DNA of 34,378 nt, taken from positions 1 to 34,378 of the forward strand of contig JACUUM010000028.1 in NCBI GenBank assembly GCA_014859305.1, given 5' to 3'. The stretch is from Coriobacteriia bacterium. GTDB lineage: Bacteria > Actinomycetota > Coriobacteriia > Anaerosomatales > Kmv31. The translations under genes and the position numbers were made by a program. The notes beneath the pieces were generated by a model, which was not told the origin of the DNA, made no database searches, and saw only the letters and a list, made by a program, of their open reading frames with translations. Positions 15,528-22,279 of this stretch are shown piece by piece. Within the stretch, counting starts at the first letter, position 1. Each line of letters opens with the position of its first letter.

Positions 15528-15970
15528 GGGACGTCCCCACGGACAGGCTGTTGCGAGCCGTAGGGGCGCTGCTGCTGCTCGCGGTCGTGCTCGCCTACGC
15601 GCTGGGCGCCGTCGCCCGCTACCGTTCCTCGGGGGTCGAGCGGCCCTCCGTCCCCGCCGCGGAGACCACTTCGTCGGCCGCTCCCGAGGACGACGCGGGC
15701 GCGGACGAGCCGGATGATGACGAGGATGCCCCGGACGAGGGGGAGGGGTCCGAGGAGGGCGAGGAGAGCGGACCCACCGTGGTCGTGAAGGTGGACGGGC
15801 TGAACTTCAGGCGCGAGCCCGACAAGAACGCCTCGGTCATCCGCGGGCTGAGCTCGGGAGAGCGGCTCGAGCTGCTCAAGACCGAGGGGGGCTGGCACTA
15901 CGCCGAGGACTCCGACGGGGAGAAGGGGTGGCTGTACGCCAGCGAGCAGTACAGCACGGTGGAGGAATGA
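15524..15970 (+). CDS. Membrane-anchored SH3b-domain protein
   Basis: A 148-residue protein with an N-terminal transmembrane anchor (about 9-31), an acidic Asp/Glu-rich linker (about 52-82) and a C-terminal bacterial SH3 domain (about 86-144; VDGLNFRREPDKNASVIRGL, then GWHYAEDSDGEKGWLYA). The topology places the SH3b domain outside the cell, where these domains usually bind peptidoglycan stems or metal. No enzymatic domain is attached. Its ATG overlaps the preceding TGA and its TGA overlaps the next ATG, so the trio is translationally coupled. The specific role is unknown. Confidence 0.85.
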   Translation: MRDVPTDRLLRAVGALLLLAVVLAYALGAVARYRSSGVERPSVPAAETTSSAAPEDDAGADEPDDDEDAPDEGEGSEEGEESGPTVVVKVDGLNFRREPDKNASVIRGLSSGERLELLKTEGGWHYAEDSDGEKGWLYASEQYSTVEE

Positions 15971-16302
15971 GCGCGGGCAGGGCCATAGGTGCGGCCGAGG
16001 ACTTCTACCGCTTGCGCATCGTTCGTGTGGACGAGGGCGAGGAGCCGCAGCTCGAGTGGCGTGAGGACGTCCTGTACCGGCGGCCCGCGGCCGAGGAGCC
16101 CGAGCAGCGTGTCCTCTACGTCGTGCAGGCCGTGAGTCTCGATGACGACGAGGCGTGCTGGAGCGTCGGCGAGTTCGAAGACCCCCGGGAGGCGCACCTG
16201 TTCCTGGACGGCGCCGAAGAGGACCTGCGCGGGCTCACGCGGTCGAGGTTCGACGAGCGCTACGGCATCGCACCCTCGGTCGAGCACCCCGAGGCCGACT
16301 AG
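15967..16302 (+). CDS. Hypothetical small acidic protein
   Basis: A 111-residue soluble acidic protein, not recognised. It alternates predicted strands and turns (FYRLRIVRVDEG, QRVLYVVQAVSLDDDEACWSVGEF) with a C-terminal helix (REAHLFLDGAEEDLRGLTRSRFDERYG). Start ATG 15967 overlaps the SH3b gene stop, with GGAGG directly before it. It is the last + strand gene before the dif-like site, 11 nt upstream of it. Confidence 0.75.
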   Translation: MSAGRAIGAAEDFYRLRIVRVDEGEEPQLEWREDVLYRRPAAEEPEQRVLYVVQAVSLDDDEACWSVGEFEDPREAHLFLDGAEEDLRGLTRSRFDERYGIAPSVEHPEAD

Positions 16303-16307
16303 GTGCT

Positions 16308-16338
16308 GCCCGACTTTACATAAGGTACATTATCGGGC
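16308..16338. terminator. Inverted repeat between convergent genes (possible bidirectional terminator)
   Basis: GCCCGA (16308-16313) and TCGGGC (16333-16338) form a 6-bp stem with a 19-base AT-rich loop. It overlaps the dif-like site, so it may only be a by-product of that site. It is the only stem seen between the two converging transcription units. Confidence 0.25.
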
Positions 16339-16340
16339 GT
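16313..16340 (-). other. dif: Putative chromosomal dif site (XerC/XerD recombination site)
   Basis: A 28-bp site of 11 + 6 + 11 layout. On the + strand: XerD-side arm ACTTTACATAA (16313-16323), central GGTACA (16324-16329), XerC-side arm TTATCGGGCGT (16330-16340). Read on the - strand the XerD arm is TTATGTAAAGT, matching the B. subtilis dif arm (TTATGTAAACT) at 10 of 11 and closely resembling E. coli (TTATGTTAAAT). The XerC arm ends CCCGATAA, like actinobacterial dif (CCGATAAT). By hand, 20 of 28 positions match B. subtilis dif and 18 of 28 match E. coli dif, as I remember those sequences. It lies exactly where gene strand bias flips. Confidence 0.85.
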
Positions 16341-16403
16341 AAGTGACCACGAACGCGGCGGAGACGATCCACATGAGCGGATGCACCTCGCGCCGCTCCG
16401 CGG

Positions 16404-16868
16404 TCAGGGCTCCGTGGTCTCTTCCGTCCACAAGGCTCCCAGGTAGCGCGCCTCCACCTCGAACCCTTCGCGCGCCGCCTCGCGCAACTCCTCGGCGATC
16501 GGCGGACGCAGGTCGTAGTCCCCGAGCCGCTCGGGCTCGGCGAGTACGACTCCGGCCACGCGCGGGTCCTCGGGGCGACGGAGGAGCTGCCCGCCGGCCA
16601 CCTCGCCGAGGAACGTCAGGTTCACGAGGTGGCGAGCCCCGTCCGGGGAGATCGTGTCGCTCACGAACAGCAGCCGGACGAGGCGGCAGTCGAGACCGGT
16701 CTCCTCGCGCACCTCCCGGGTCAGCGCTTCACCCACGGGCTCGCCGCGCTCGACTCCCCCGCCCGGGAGGAGGTGGTACGTCCGCCCCGCCTTGGCGTGC
16801 TGCACCAGGACGATGCGGCCGTCGATCAGGAGCACGGCCGCGACGCGGACTCTCGGGAGGTCAGACAC
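16404..16868 (-). CDS. NUDIX hydrolase
   Basis: A 154-residue cytoplasmic pyrophosphohydrolase. The Nudix box G-x5-E-x7-REUxEExGU is complete at residues 37-59, ending REVREETGL. The short N-terminal strands [18 protein letters not shown] and HLLPGGG are typical. The substrate is not readable. Given the operon (nrdD-nrdG-dut), clean-up of an oxidised or non-canonical nucleotide is plausible, but ADP-ribose or another dinucleotide is equally possible. Start GTG 16868 lies 8 nt inside the dut 3' end, so the gene is coupled to dut and is the last member of the run before the dif-like site. Confidence 0.92.
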   Translation of the reverse strand: MSDLPRVRVAAVLLIDGRIVLVQHAKAGRTYHLLPGGGVERGEPVGEALTREVREETGLDCRLVRLLFVSDTISPDGARHLVNLTFLGEVAGGQLLRRPEDPRVAGVVLAEPERLGDYDLRPPIAEELREAAREGFEVEARYLGALWTEETTEP

Positions 16869-17292
16869 CGGTGCTGCCGAACCCTCCTTCCCCGCGCGCC
16901 GTGACCTCCAGGGTGGAGACCTCCACCGGTATCGCGCGGACCACGGGCTGGATGACCAGCTGGGCGATCTTGTCTCCGCGGAGGATGTGTATCGCCTGTG
17001 CGGGATCGAGGTTCACGGCGATCACCTTGACCTCACCGCGGTAGTGGCTGTCGATCAGGCCGGGCGTGTTCACCAGGCTGAGGCCGGCGCGCAGCGCGAG
17101 CCCGCTACGGGGCTGCACGAAGCCCGCGTGCCCCTCCGGGATCGCCACGGCGATGCCCGTGGGCACGAGTGCGCGCTCCAGCGGCGCGAGGGTGACGTCC
17201 TCGGCGGCGTAGAGGTCCATCCCCGCGTCGCCGTCGTGCGCGTAGCGCGGCGTCGGGAGCTCGGGGTCCAGCTTCAGGACGGGGAGCTCCAC
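16861..17292 (-). CDS. dut: dUTP diphosphatase (dUTPase)
   Basis: A 143-residue trimeric dUTPase hydrolysing dUTP to dUMP, limiting uracil in DNA and supplying thymidylate synthesis. All five family motifs are visible in order: [10 protein letters not shown] (I), PRSGLA (II), [13 protein letters not shown] (III, with the Tyr/Asp that position the nucleotide), [10 protein letters not shown] (IV) and [10 protein letters not shown] (V). Start GTG 17292 sits 3 nt after the nrdG stop. The tight packing with nrdD/nrdG suggests joint regulation of dNTP supply. Confidence 0.96.
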   Translation of the reverse strand: MELPVLKLDPELPTPRYAHDGDAGMDLYAAEDVTLAPLERALVPTGIAVAIPEGHAGFVQPRSGLALRAGLSLVNTPGLIDSHYRGEVKVIAVNLDPAQAIHILRGDKIAQLVIQPVVRAIPVEVSTLEVTARGEGGFGSTGV

Positions 17293-17295
17293 CGG

Positions 17296-18039
17296 CTAGA
17301 GCCCCCTCACGATCGTCGGGATGTGGCTGTTGCATCGACGGGCGACGGGCAGCACCTTGTCGAAGGTGTACGCGGGGGTCTCGGCCGCACGTCGCTGCAA
17401 CGTCCGCTCCGGGCGGAACTGCTGCAGCGCGTACAGCTCGCCCTCGGCGAGGTCCTCGGCGATGCGCGGCAGCTCCTCGAGGTCGACCACGCCGGGGTAC
17501 AGAGTCGTGCGGAACTCGTGGCGGACCTCCGAGAGCAGCAGCACCCCTGCGCTCTCGGCGACAAGGCGCACGATCCCCGGGATGCGCGTGACCTCGTCGT
17601 ACCGCTCCCATGTGGTCTTGACGTCCATCGCGACGTAAGCGACGAGGTCCTCGGCGATGACGTGCGAGAGCACGGCGGGGTTCGCGCCGTTCGTGTCGAC
17701 CTTGACCGGCAGTCCCTCCTCGGCGAGGGCGGCCAGCAGCGACGGCAGGTCGGGGTCCTCGGTCGGCTCCCCTCCGGTGACGACGACGCCGTCGAGCCAG
17801 GCGCGCTTCTCGCGAAGGTGCCGCACGAAGGGCTTCCAGCCGTCCGGGGCGCAGGACCCCAGCCCCCGCAGCGCCGGGTTGTGGCAGTACGGGCACGCGA
17901 ACGTACAGCCCGCGAGGAACATGGTCGCCGTCACCTTGCCGGGCCAGTCGACCATCCCGGCCGGCAACCAGCCTGCGAAGCGCCGCGTCGGGCAGGCCGG
18001 TACCGGCCTGGTCCCCGTGCGTTCGTGGAGGGGCTCCAT
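17296..18039 (-). CDS. nrdG: Anaerobic ribonucleotide reductase activating protein (radical SAM)
   Basis: A 247-residue radical SAM enzyme that generates the glycyl radical on NrdD. The [4Fe-4S] motif is CTFACPYC (Cys45, Cys49, Cys52), followed by a GGEP motif (VVTGGEPTED), a KVDTNG strand and a HEFRTTLYPGVV segment. It is longer than short E. coli-type NrdG (about 155) and matches the longer NrdG2/PflA-like group found with ATP-cone NrdD in anaerobes. Start ATG 18039. It lies between the redoxin gene (9 nt upstream) and dut. Confidence 0.93.
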   Translation of the reverse strand: MEPLHERTGTRPVPACPTRRFAGWLPAGMVDWPGKVTATMFLAGCTFACPYCHNPALRGLGSCAPDGWKPFVRHLREKRAWLDGVVVTGGEPTEDPDLPSLLAALAEEGLPVKVDTNGANPAVLSHVIAEDLVAYVAMDVKTTWERYDEVTRIPGIVRLVAESAGVLLLSEVRHEFRTTLYPGVVDLEELPRIAEDLAEGELYALQQFRPERTLQRRAAETPAYTFDKVLPVARRCNSHIPTIVRGL

Positions 18040-18048
18040 GCCGGCTCC

Positions 18049-18294
18049 CTAGTGCAGGACGAGCCGGCGTACGGCGTCCCTGTCGGGCACCTCGCCGCGC
18101 CAGGAGGCGAGCTCGTTGCCGTCGGCGTCGACGATCACGCACGAAGGCGTCGCGAGCACGCTGTGGAACGCGGCTTCGGTGAGCCCCTCGACGTCACCGA
18201 CGTCGTAGACCTCGAGCCCCTCCATCTCCCCGAGGGCCTGCTTGGCCGCCGGACATCGAGGACAGTCCTCCTTGACGAACAGCTTGATGCGCAC
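18049..18294 (-). CDS. Small glutaredoxin/thioredoxin-like protein
   Basis: An 81-residue thioredoxin-fold protein. It has a beta1 strand RIKLFVKEDC, active site CPRCP (Cys11, Cys14), a cis-Pro in ATPSCVIVD and a C-terminal GEVPDRDAVRRLV helix. The CPxC dithiol and size resemble NrdH/glutaredoxin-like redoxins. Its position between nrdD and nrdG suggests it reduces the class III reductase or its partner, since some class III enzymes use a thiol reductant instead of formate. That role is inference. The spacing is 9 nt to nrdG and 30 nt to nrdD. Confidence 0.88.
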   Translation of the reverse strand: MRIKLFVKEDCPRCPAAKQALGEMEGLEVYDVGDVEGLTEAAFHSVLATPSCVIVDADGNELASWRGEVPDRDAVRRLVLH

Positions 18295-18324
18295 GCGTCC
18301 CTCCTCGCTCCGTCGCGATCGCCC

Positions 18325-20448
18325 CTACACGGTCTCCGCACGCAGGTCGGTCCGCACGCGGTCGTACAGCTCACCGACCTTGCTGCGGTTCCACGTCTGC
18401 ACCTTGCTGAAGTAGCCGACGATCCTCGTGACCCCGTAGACGTCCATCGACCCGCACAAGGGGCACTGCGCCTTCAGGCCGCGGCTCGTTCGCCGGCAGC
18501 TCTCGCAGACGGTGAACTCGGGGCTGAACGCCACCTGGGAGCAGTGCGTGTTCCGGAACGTCCTCTCCACGAAGGAGCGGATCGCTCCCGGGTCCGGCTC
18601 GCTCTCGCCGAGCCACACGTGGACGATGGCTCCGGCCTCGATCAGCGGATGGAACCGTGACTGCTTCTCGACGCGCGTGATGTAGTCGACGCCGGCGTCC
18701 GCGGCTATGTGCACGGAGTTCGTGTAGTAGAAGTCCCCCGTGTCGACGTTGCCCTTGACCACCGAGGCGGCCAGGTCCGGCCAGTACTTCATGTCGAGCT
18801 TGGCCAGCCGGTATCCGGCGGATTCCGCCGGGCTCTCCTCCAGCACGAGGTTGATCCCGTGGCGCTCCGAGAGCTCCCGGCACTTGAGCGACATCGCGGA
18901 GACCACCTTCAGACCGAAACGGAGCGCGTCGTCGGAGTCGTGCAGCTGCGCCCCGGTGTGCGCCTGCACCAGCTCGTTCAGTCCGATGAGACCCGCGAGG
19001 TAGGTCAGCCGGTCCATCTTGAGGTACGGTTCTCCGTCCAGGTCCTGGGTCAGCAGTCCGAGGGGGCCCTCGGCGCCCAGCCCCATCAGCGAGGAGATGA
19101 AATCGCGCTTCTGGACATGCGCGTTAGCGACGAGCTCGAGGGTGCGGTTGAGCTCCATGAACAGCGCTTGATCGCTCCCGGCGGCCTTGTAGGCGATCCT
19201 CGGCAGGTTGACGGTCACGTTCTGCAGCGCCGAGAAGCGCATGACCTCCGGGGTGCGGGTCTCGGCGAGCTGGCGCTGCGAGAGCTTCAGCTTGAGACGG
19301 CAGCACTGCGACACCGTCACCTCGTCGCCCCGGTCGAAGACGAAGTACGTGATGCCCTGCTTGCTCGCGACCCGGCACGCGAGCTCCATGAACCCCTCGT
19401 GGCCGGGGGTGCGGAAGAAGTCCTCGTTGACGTGCAGCAGCGGCTTGGGGAACACGAACGTCTTGCCGGTCGCGTCGCCGCGCAGGTACACGTCGAACAT
19501 CGCCTTGAGGAACGCCTGTGCCTCGGGCTCGTAGTCCTTGTAGGTCTTGCCGGTGTACTCGCCGCCGGGGCCTATCGCCGGTGTGTCGGCGAAGTGCCGC
19601 GGCACGTTGTAGTAGAGGTTGAAGTCGGTGAACGCGACTTGTCCGCCCCGGGTCCCGGCGAGCTGGTTGAACTCGAAGATGAGCATCTGCGCCAGCTGCT
19701 CGATCTCCTCAGCCGTCTTGCCGACGAGGTACGGCGCGAAGAAGAGGTTGACCGCCTCCCAGCCCACCGCCCCGGCGTAGTGAGCCTGCAGGGATACGGC
19801 CATCTTGACCATGTGCCCGATGAGGACCTCGGCGCGCTTCGCGGGCCTGGAGACCGATGTGATGTTGGGCAGGTTCAGCCCGTACCTCTTCACGTACTCG
19901 AGGCTGTGGCCTCCGCAGTACGGCCTGATGATGAACCCCAGGTCGTGGAGATGGATGTCGCCGACGTAGTGGGCCTCTCCGACGTCGGGAGTGAAGACGC
20001 GGCGCAGCGCGAACTCCTTGAGGATGGTCTCGGCCAGCGTGAGGTTCACCGACTCGGGGTTGTGGGTGGTGTTGGAGTTCTCCTTGTTGGCGTTGCCGAT
20101 GATCTGCTCGACGTCCCACATGGGGAGGCCGAGGTGGCTGTGCTTCTTGTGCGCCCAGGTGAGCCCGCGTTCGAGCAGCTCGAGGTCGACCATCTCGCGG
20201 ATGATCGCCGTTGTGACCGTCATGAGGTTCGTACGGTCGACGCGGTCCTCGACGGCGGCGGCGATCTCCTCGGCGAGGGAAGGCTCGACCCCCGCTTCCT
20301 TCACCAGCGAGTCGGCGATCTTGGAGCGGTCCCAGGTGTCGATCTCCTGGCGGGAGTTCGTGGAGACGAGGAGCGCGATGTCGGTGGAGTCCGCGACGGC
20401 GGGAGCGTGCGCGGGCCTGATGACGTTGACGATGCGCTCCATGACCAT
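18325..20448 (-). CDS. nrdD: Anaerobic (class III) ribonucleoside-triphosphate reductase
   Basis: A 707-residue glycyl-radical enzyme making dNTPs without oxygen. N-terminal ATP-cone-like domain (about 20-95; [15 protein letters not shown]), a ten-stranded barrel with HNPESVN and [10 protein letters not shown] motifs, the substrate-site Cys pair in VSQCCRLKL, a zinc site (Cys648, Cys651, Cys662, Cys665) and the glycyl-radical loop TRIVGYFS with Gly678, followed by [12 protein letters not shown]. Start: ATG 20448 is preferred because GGGAGG lies six bases upstream. GTG 20463 and ATG 20442 are in-frame alternatives. It is 71 nt after nrdR, with no separate NrdR box seen in the gap, so nrdR-nrdD is likely one transcript. 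Confidence 0.96.
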   Translation of the reverse strand: MVMERIVNVIRPAHAPAVADSTDIALLVSTNSRQEIDTWDRSKIADSLVKEAGVEPSLAEEIAAAVEDRVDRTNLMTVTTAIIREMVDLELLERGLTWAHKKHSHLGLPMWDVEQIIGNANKENSNTTHNPESVNLTLAETILKEFALRRVFTPDVGEAHYVGDIHLHDLGFIIRPYCGGHSLEYVKRYGLNLPNITSVSRPAKRAEVLIGHMVKMAVSLQAHYAGAVGWEAVNLFFAPYLVGKTAEEIEQLAQMLIFEFNQLAGTRGGQVAFTDFNLYYNVPRHFADTPAIGPGGEYTGKTYKDYEPEAQAFLKAMFDVYLRGDATGKTFVFPKPLLHVNEDFFRTPGHEGFMELACRVASKQGITYFVFDRGDEVTVSQCCRLKLKLSQRQLAETRTPEVMRFSALQNVTVNLPRIAYKAAGSDQALFMELNRTLELVANAHVQKRDFISSLMGLGAEGPLGLLTQDLDGEPYLKMDRLTYLAGLIGLNELVQAHTGAQLHDSDDALRFGLKVVSAMSLKCRELSERHGINLVLEESPAESAGYRLAKLDMKYWPDLAASVVKGNVDTGDFYYTNSVHIAADAGVDYITRVEKQSRFHPLIEAGAIVHVWLGESEPDPGAIRSFVERTFRNTHCSQVAFSPEFTVCESCRRTSRGLKAQCPLCGSMDVYGVTRIVGYFSKVQTWNRSKVGELYDRVRTDLRAETV

Positions 20449-20519
20449 CCTCGGCCTCCCCACCCTCGCAGCAGTCCCCCCGTCCGCGCGGAGGTCCCGC
20501 TAGCGCATCGCCCTCGACA

Positions 20520-20966
20520 TCAACGCAGGTCCTTGAGCTCGGACGTGAACTCGTCCAGGTCCTGGAAGGACTTGTAGACCGAGGCGAACCTCACGTACGC
20601 GACCTTGTCCACGTCCTTCAGGCGCATCAGCACCATGTCGCCCAACTTCACCGCCGGGATCTCGTAGCGGAACGAGTTGTGGAGCTCGGCCTCGAGGTCG
20701 TCGATCAGCGCCTCCAGACGCTCGCGCGGGACGTCCCGCTTGGCCGTGGCGACGATCAGGCCGCGGAGGAGCTTGCCCCGGTCGAACGGCTCGGTCGTGC
20801 CGTCGCGCTTCACGACCATCAGCGGCGTCTCTTCGCGGCGCTCGTAGGTGGTGAACCGCTTCTCGCACGAGAGGCATTCGCGCCGCCTCCGGATCGCGTC
20901 CTGCGCCTCGGACGTGCGGGAGTCCACGACCTTCGTCTCGCCATGACCGCAGAAGGGACAACGCAT
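20520..20966 (-). CDS. nrdR: Transcriptional repressor NrdR
   Basis: A 148-residue repressor of ribonucleotide reductase genes. It has an N-terminal zinc ribbon (CPFC at 3-6, CLSC at 31-34), the RRRREC...FTTYER DNA-binding segment and an ATP-cone (about 49-139; [20 protein letters not shown]) that senses ATP/dATP. Two NrdR-box-like sites lie immediately upstream of its start, implying autoregulation together with nrdD. Start ATG 20966. The order nrdR - LysM gene - divergent lexA matches that of mycobacteria (Rv2718c-Rv2719c-lexA). Confidence 0.97.
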   Translation of the reverse strand: MRCPFCGHGETKVVDSRTSEAQDAIRRRRECLSCEKRFTTYERREETPLMVVKRDGTTEPFDRGKLLRGLIVATAKRDVPRERLEALIDDLEAELHNSFRYEIPAVKLGDMVLMRLKDVDKVAYVRFASVYKSFQDLDEFTSELKDLR

Positions 20967-20978
20967 CGTACGAACACC

Positions 20979-20988
20979 CCATATCTAG
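20979..20988. promoter_or_regulatory. NrdR box 1 (proximal to nrdR)
   Basis: CCATATCTAG matches the NrdR core CwAtATaTwG at 8 of 10 positions, 12 nt before the nrdR start codon. Confidence 0.7.
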
Positions 20989-21010
20989 GTTCCGCTCGGA
21001 GCCTAGCATA

Positions 21011-21020
21011 CAAGATATGG
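21011..21020. promoter_or_regulatory. NrdR box 2 (distal)
   Basis: CAAGATATGG matches the NrdR core at 8 of 10 positions. It begins exactly 32 bp after box 1, the three-helical-turn spacing usual for NrdR box pairs. The two boxes are near inverted copies of each other (CCCCATATCT / AGATATGGGG). Confidence 0.7.
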
Positions 21021-21068
21021 GGGCCACAACGGCTTCCCGCCACATCGTCCGTGCGCCCGAGAGCAAGG

Positions 21069-21407
21069 TCAGCGAGCCGCAAGCGACGCCTCGCCCGGTT
21101 CCGGCACCTCGATGACCTGGCCGACGACCAGGTCGCTGCCCCTCATCCCGTTCACCGCGCGTATCGCCGCCACCGTGCGCGCGGTGCTCGCGCCGGGCAG
21201 AGGATGGGCCTTGGCGATGGACCACAGGGTATCCGACGGGGCGACCCTCACGGTCGTCGTCGGCGCCGTTGCGGCGGGCGCGCCGACCGGCCGGACGGCG
21301 GCCGCTCCCACCGCCAGCACCGCCGCGGACAGGATGGCCGCCTCCAGGAAGGACGGCCGGCTGCGCGCGGCACCTCCGCGGCTGGCTCCTCGGGTACGGT
21401 CTCCCAT
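21069..21407 (-). CDS. LysM-domain membrane protein, candidate SOS division inhibitor (YneA/Rv2719c position)
   Basis: A 112-residue protein with a basic cytoplasmic N-terminus, one transmembrane helix (about 21-44), a short Ala/Thr/Pro linker and a LysM domain (about 53-104; [14 protein letters not shown]...[21 protein letters not shown]). LysM binds peptidoglycan N-acetylglucosamine. Genes of this build sit divergent from lexA in Bacillus (YneA) and Mycobacterium (Rv2719c/ChiZ), where they delay division after DNA damage. Here it is also divergent from lexA, with two LexA boxes in its promoter region, so the same role is inferred. ATG 21407 has GGGAGG six bases upstream. Confidence 0.88.
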   Translation of the reverse strand: MGDRTRGASRGGAARSRPSFLEAAILSAAVLAVGAAAVRPVGAPAATAPTTTVRVAPSDTLWSIAKAHPLPGASTARTVAAIRAVNGMRGSDLVVGQVIEVPEPGEASLAAR

Positions 21408-21505
21408 CGCGTCCTCCCCTCTTCCCCGGCCGGTCGCGGCACGGGGATCGCGTTCTCGGTCCCGAGCCTAGCGCGCCGGTCTGACGTCGCGTGGGCCGCG
21501 CTAGG

Positions 21506-21519
21506 CGAACACACGTTCC
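21506..21519. promoter_or_regulatory. LexA (SOS) box 1
   Basis: CGAAC-ACAC-GTTCC, 9 of 10 half-site positions match CGAAC-N4-GTTCG. It lies just downstream of the -10 of the LysM-gene promoter. Confidence 0.85.
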
Positions 21520-21522
21520 CTC

Positions 21523-21551
21523 AGTCTACCAAACACACGTTCGTATCGGAA
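21523..21551 (-). promoter_or_regulatory. Putative promoter of the LysM gene
   Basis: On the - strand: -35 TTCCGA (21546-21551), 17-bp spacer, -10 TAGACT (21523-21528). LexA box 2 lies within the spacer. The -35 is weak. Confidence 0.45.
21530..21543. promoter_or_regulatory. LexA (SOS) box 2
   Basis: CAAAC-ACAC-GTTCG, 9 of 10 half-site positions. It sits between the -35 and -10 of the LysM-gene promoter. Confidence 0.85.
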
Positions 21552-21559
21552 GCGGCAAT

Positions 21560-21573
21560 CGAACGCGTGTTTG
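21560..21573. promoter_or_regulatory. LexA (SOS) box 3
   Basis: CGAAC-GCGT-GTTTG, 9 of 10 half-site positions. It overlaps the -35 of the lexA promoter by three bases. Confidence 0.85.
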
Positions 21574-21600
21574 CCAACGCCGGCGAGGTCGGGATAGACT
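21571..21600 (+). promoter_or_regulatory. Putative lexA promoter
   Basis: -35 TTGCCA (21571-21576), 18-bp spacer, -10 TAGACT (21595-21600). The start codon is 33 nt beyond the -10. Confidence 0.6.
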
Positions 21601-21604
21601 GGGC

Positions 21605-21618
21605 CGAACACGCATTCG
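21605..21618. promoter_or_regulatory. LexA (SOS) box 4
   Basis: CGAAC-ACGC-ATTCG, 9 of 10 half-site positions. It lies at the expected transcription start of lexA. Confidence 0.85.
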
Positions 21619-21632
21619 CGAGGGGGTGCCCT

Positions 21633-22256
21633 GTGGAGTACAAGCGGGAGCTCACCAGGCGGCAGGCGCAGATACTCGACTTCATCCGCGCGGAGATACA
21701 CCGGCGGGGGTTCCCGCCGTCGGTGCGCGAGATCGGCGAGGCCGTGGGTCTGTCCTCCTCCTCGACCGTGCACAGCCATCTCGCGGCCCTCGAGGACAAG
21801 GGCTTCATCCGCAGGGACCCCTCGAAGCCGCGCGCGCTCGAGGTGCTCGACTACCGGGACACCGACCGGGCGGTGGACTACGGGCAGGTGTCCGCCGTGC
21901 CGCTCGTCGGCCAGGTCGCGGCCGGCGTCCCGATCCTGGCGGCCGAGAACATCGAGGCCACCCTCCCCCTGCCCGCCGAGCTGGCCGGCGAGTCGACGTT
22001 CATCCTGCGCGTGCGCGGCGACAGCATGGTCGAGGCGGGGATCCTGGAGGGCGACTACGTGGTCGTGAGGCAGCAGAGCACCGCGTCGAACGGCGACGTG
22101 GTGGTCGCCATGCTGGAGGACGAGGCGACCGTGAAGCGCTTCTTCCGGGAGGCCGACCGGATCCGGCTGCAGCCGGAGAACTCCGCGATGGAGCCGATCT
22201 ACACGCGCGACGCCGCCGTGCTGGGCAAGGTGGTCGCGCTCTTCCGGCGCCTATAG
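21633..22256 (+). CDS. lexA: LexA repressor / SOS regulator
   Basis: A 207-residue LexA with an N-terminal winged HTH (about 1-70; [22 protein letters not shown], then [10 protein letters not shown] recognition helix). The autocleavage site is Ala97-Gly98 in QVAAGVP, with the catalytic dyad Ser131 (RGDSM) and Lys168 (ATVKRF). Upon RecA-ssDNA activation it self-cleaves and derepresses SOS genes. Four LexA boxes upstream indicate autoregulation. GTG 21633 is chosen for AGGGGG five bases upstream and family length. The open frame extends further 5' only through the operator region. It is the only + strand gene right of the dif-like site. Confidence 0.97.
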   Translation: MEYKRELTRRQAQILDFIRAEIHRRGFPPSVREIGEAVGLSSSSTVHSHLAALEDKGFIRRDPSKPRALEVLDYRDTDRAVDYGQVSAVPLVGQVAAGVPILAAENIEATLPLPAELAGESTFILRVRGDSMVEAGILEGDYVVVRQQSTASNGDVVVAMLEDEATVKRFFREADRIRLQPENSAMEPIYTRDAAVLGKVVALFRRL

Positions 22257-22279
22257 CCTGCCGAGGACCGTCCGCGGCG

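Noticed and set aside
16308-16340. Interpretation of the AT-rich inverted repeat as only a transcription terminator
   Set aside because: The stem is just 6 bp with a 19-base loop. The 11-6-11 dif layout and arm matches explain the sequence better, though a terminator role in addition is possible.
16654-18660. 668-residue open frame on the + strand over dut, nrdG and the redoxin
   Set aside because: It is the antisense shadow of strongly recognised genes and its composition (Val/Asp/Arg/His-rich) is that of a complementary frame.
21506-21618. Repeated ACACGTTC-like words looked at first like iterons of a replication origin or a short CRISPR-like array
   Set aside because: Spacing is irregular (24, 30, 45 bp), the units are palindromic 14-mers fitting LexA boxes, and they flank lexA.
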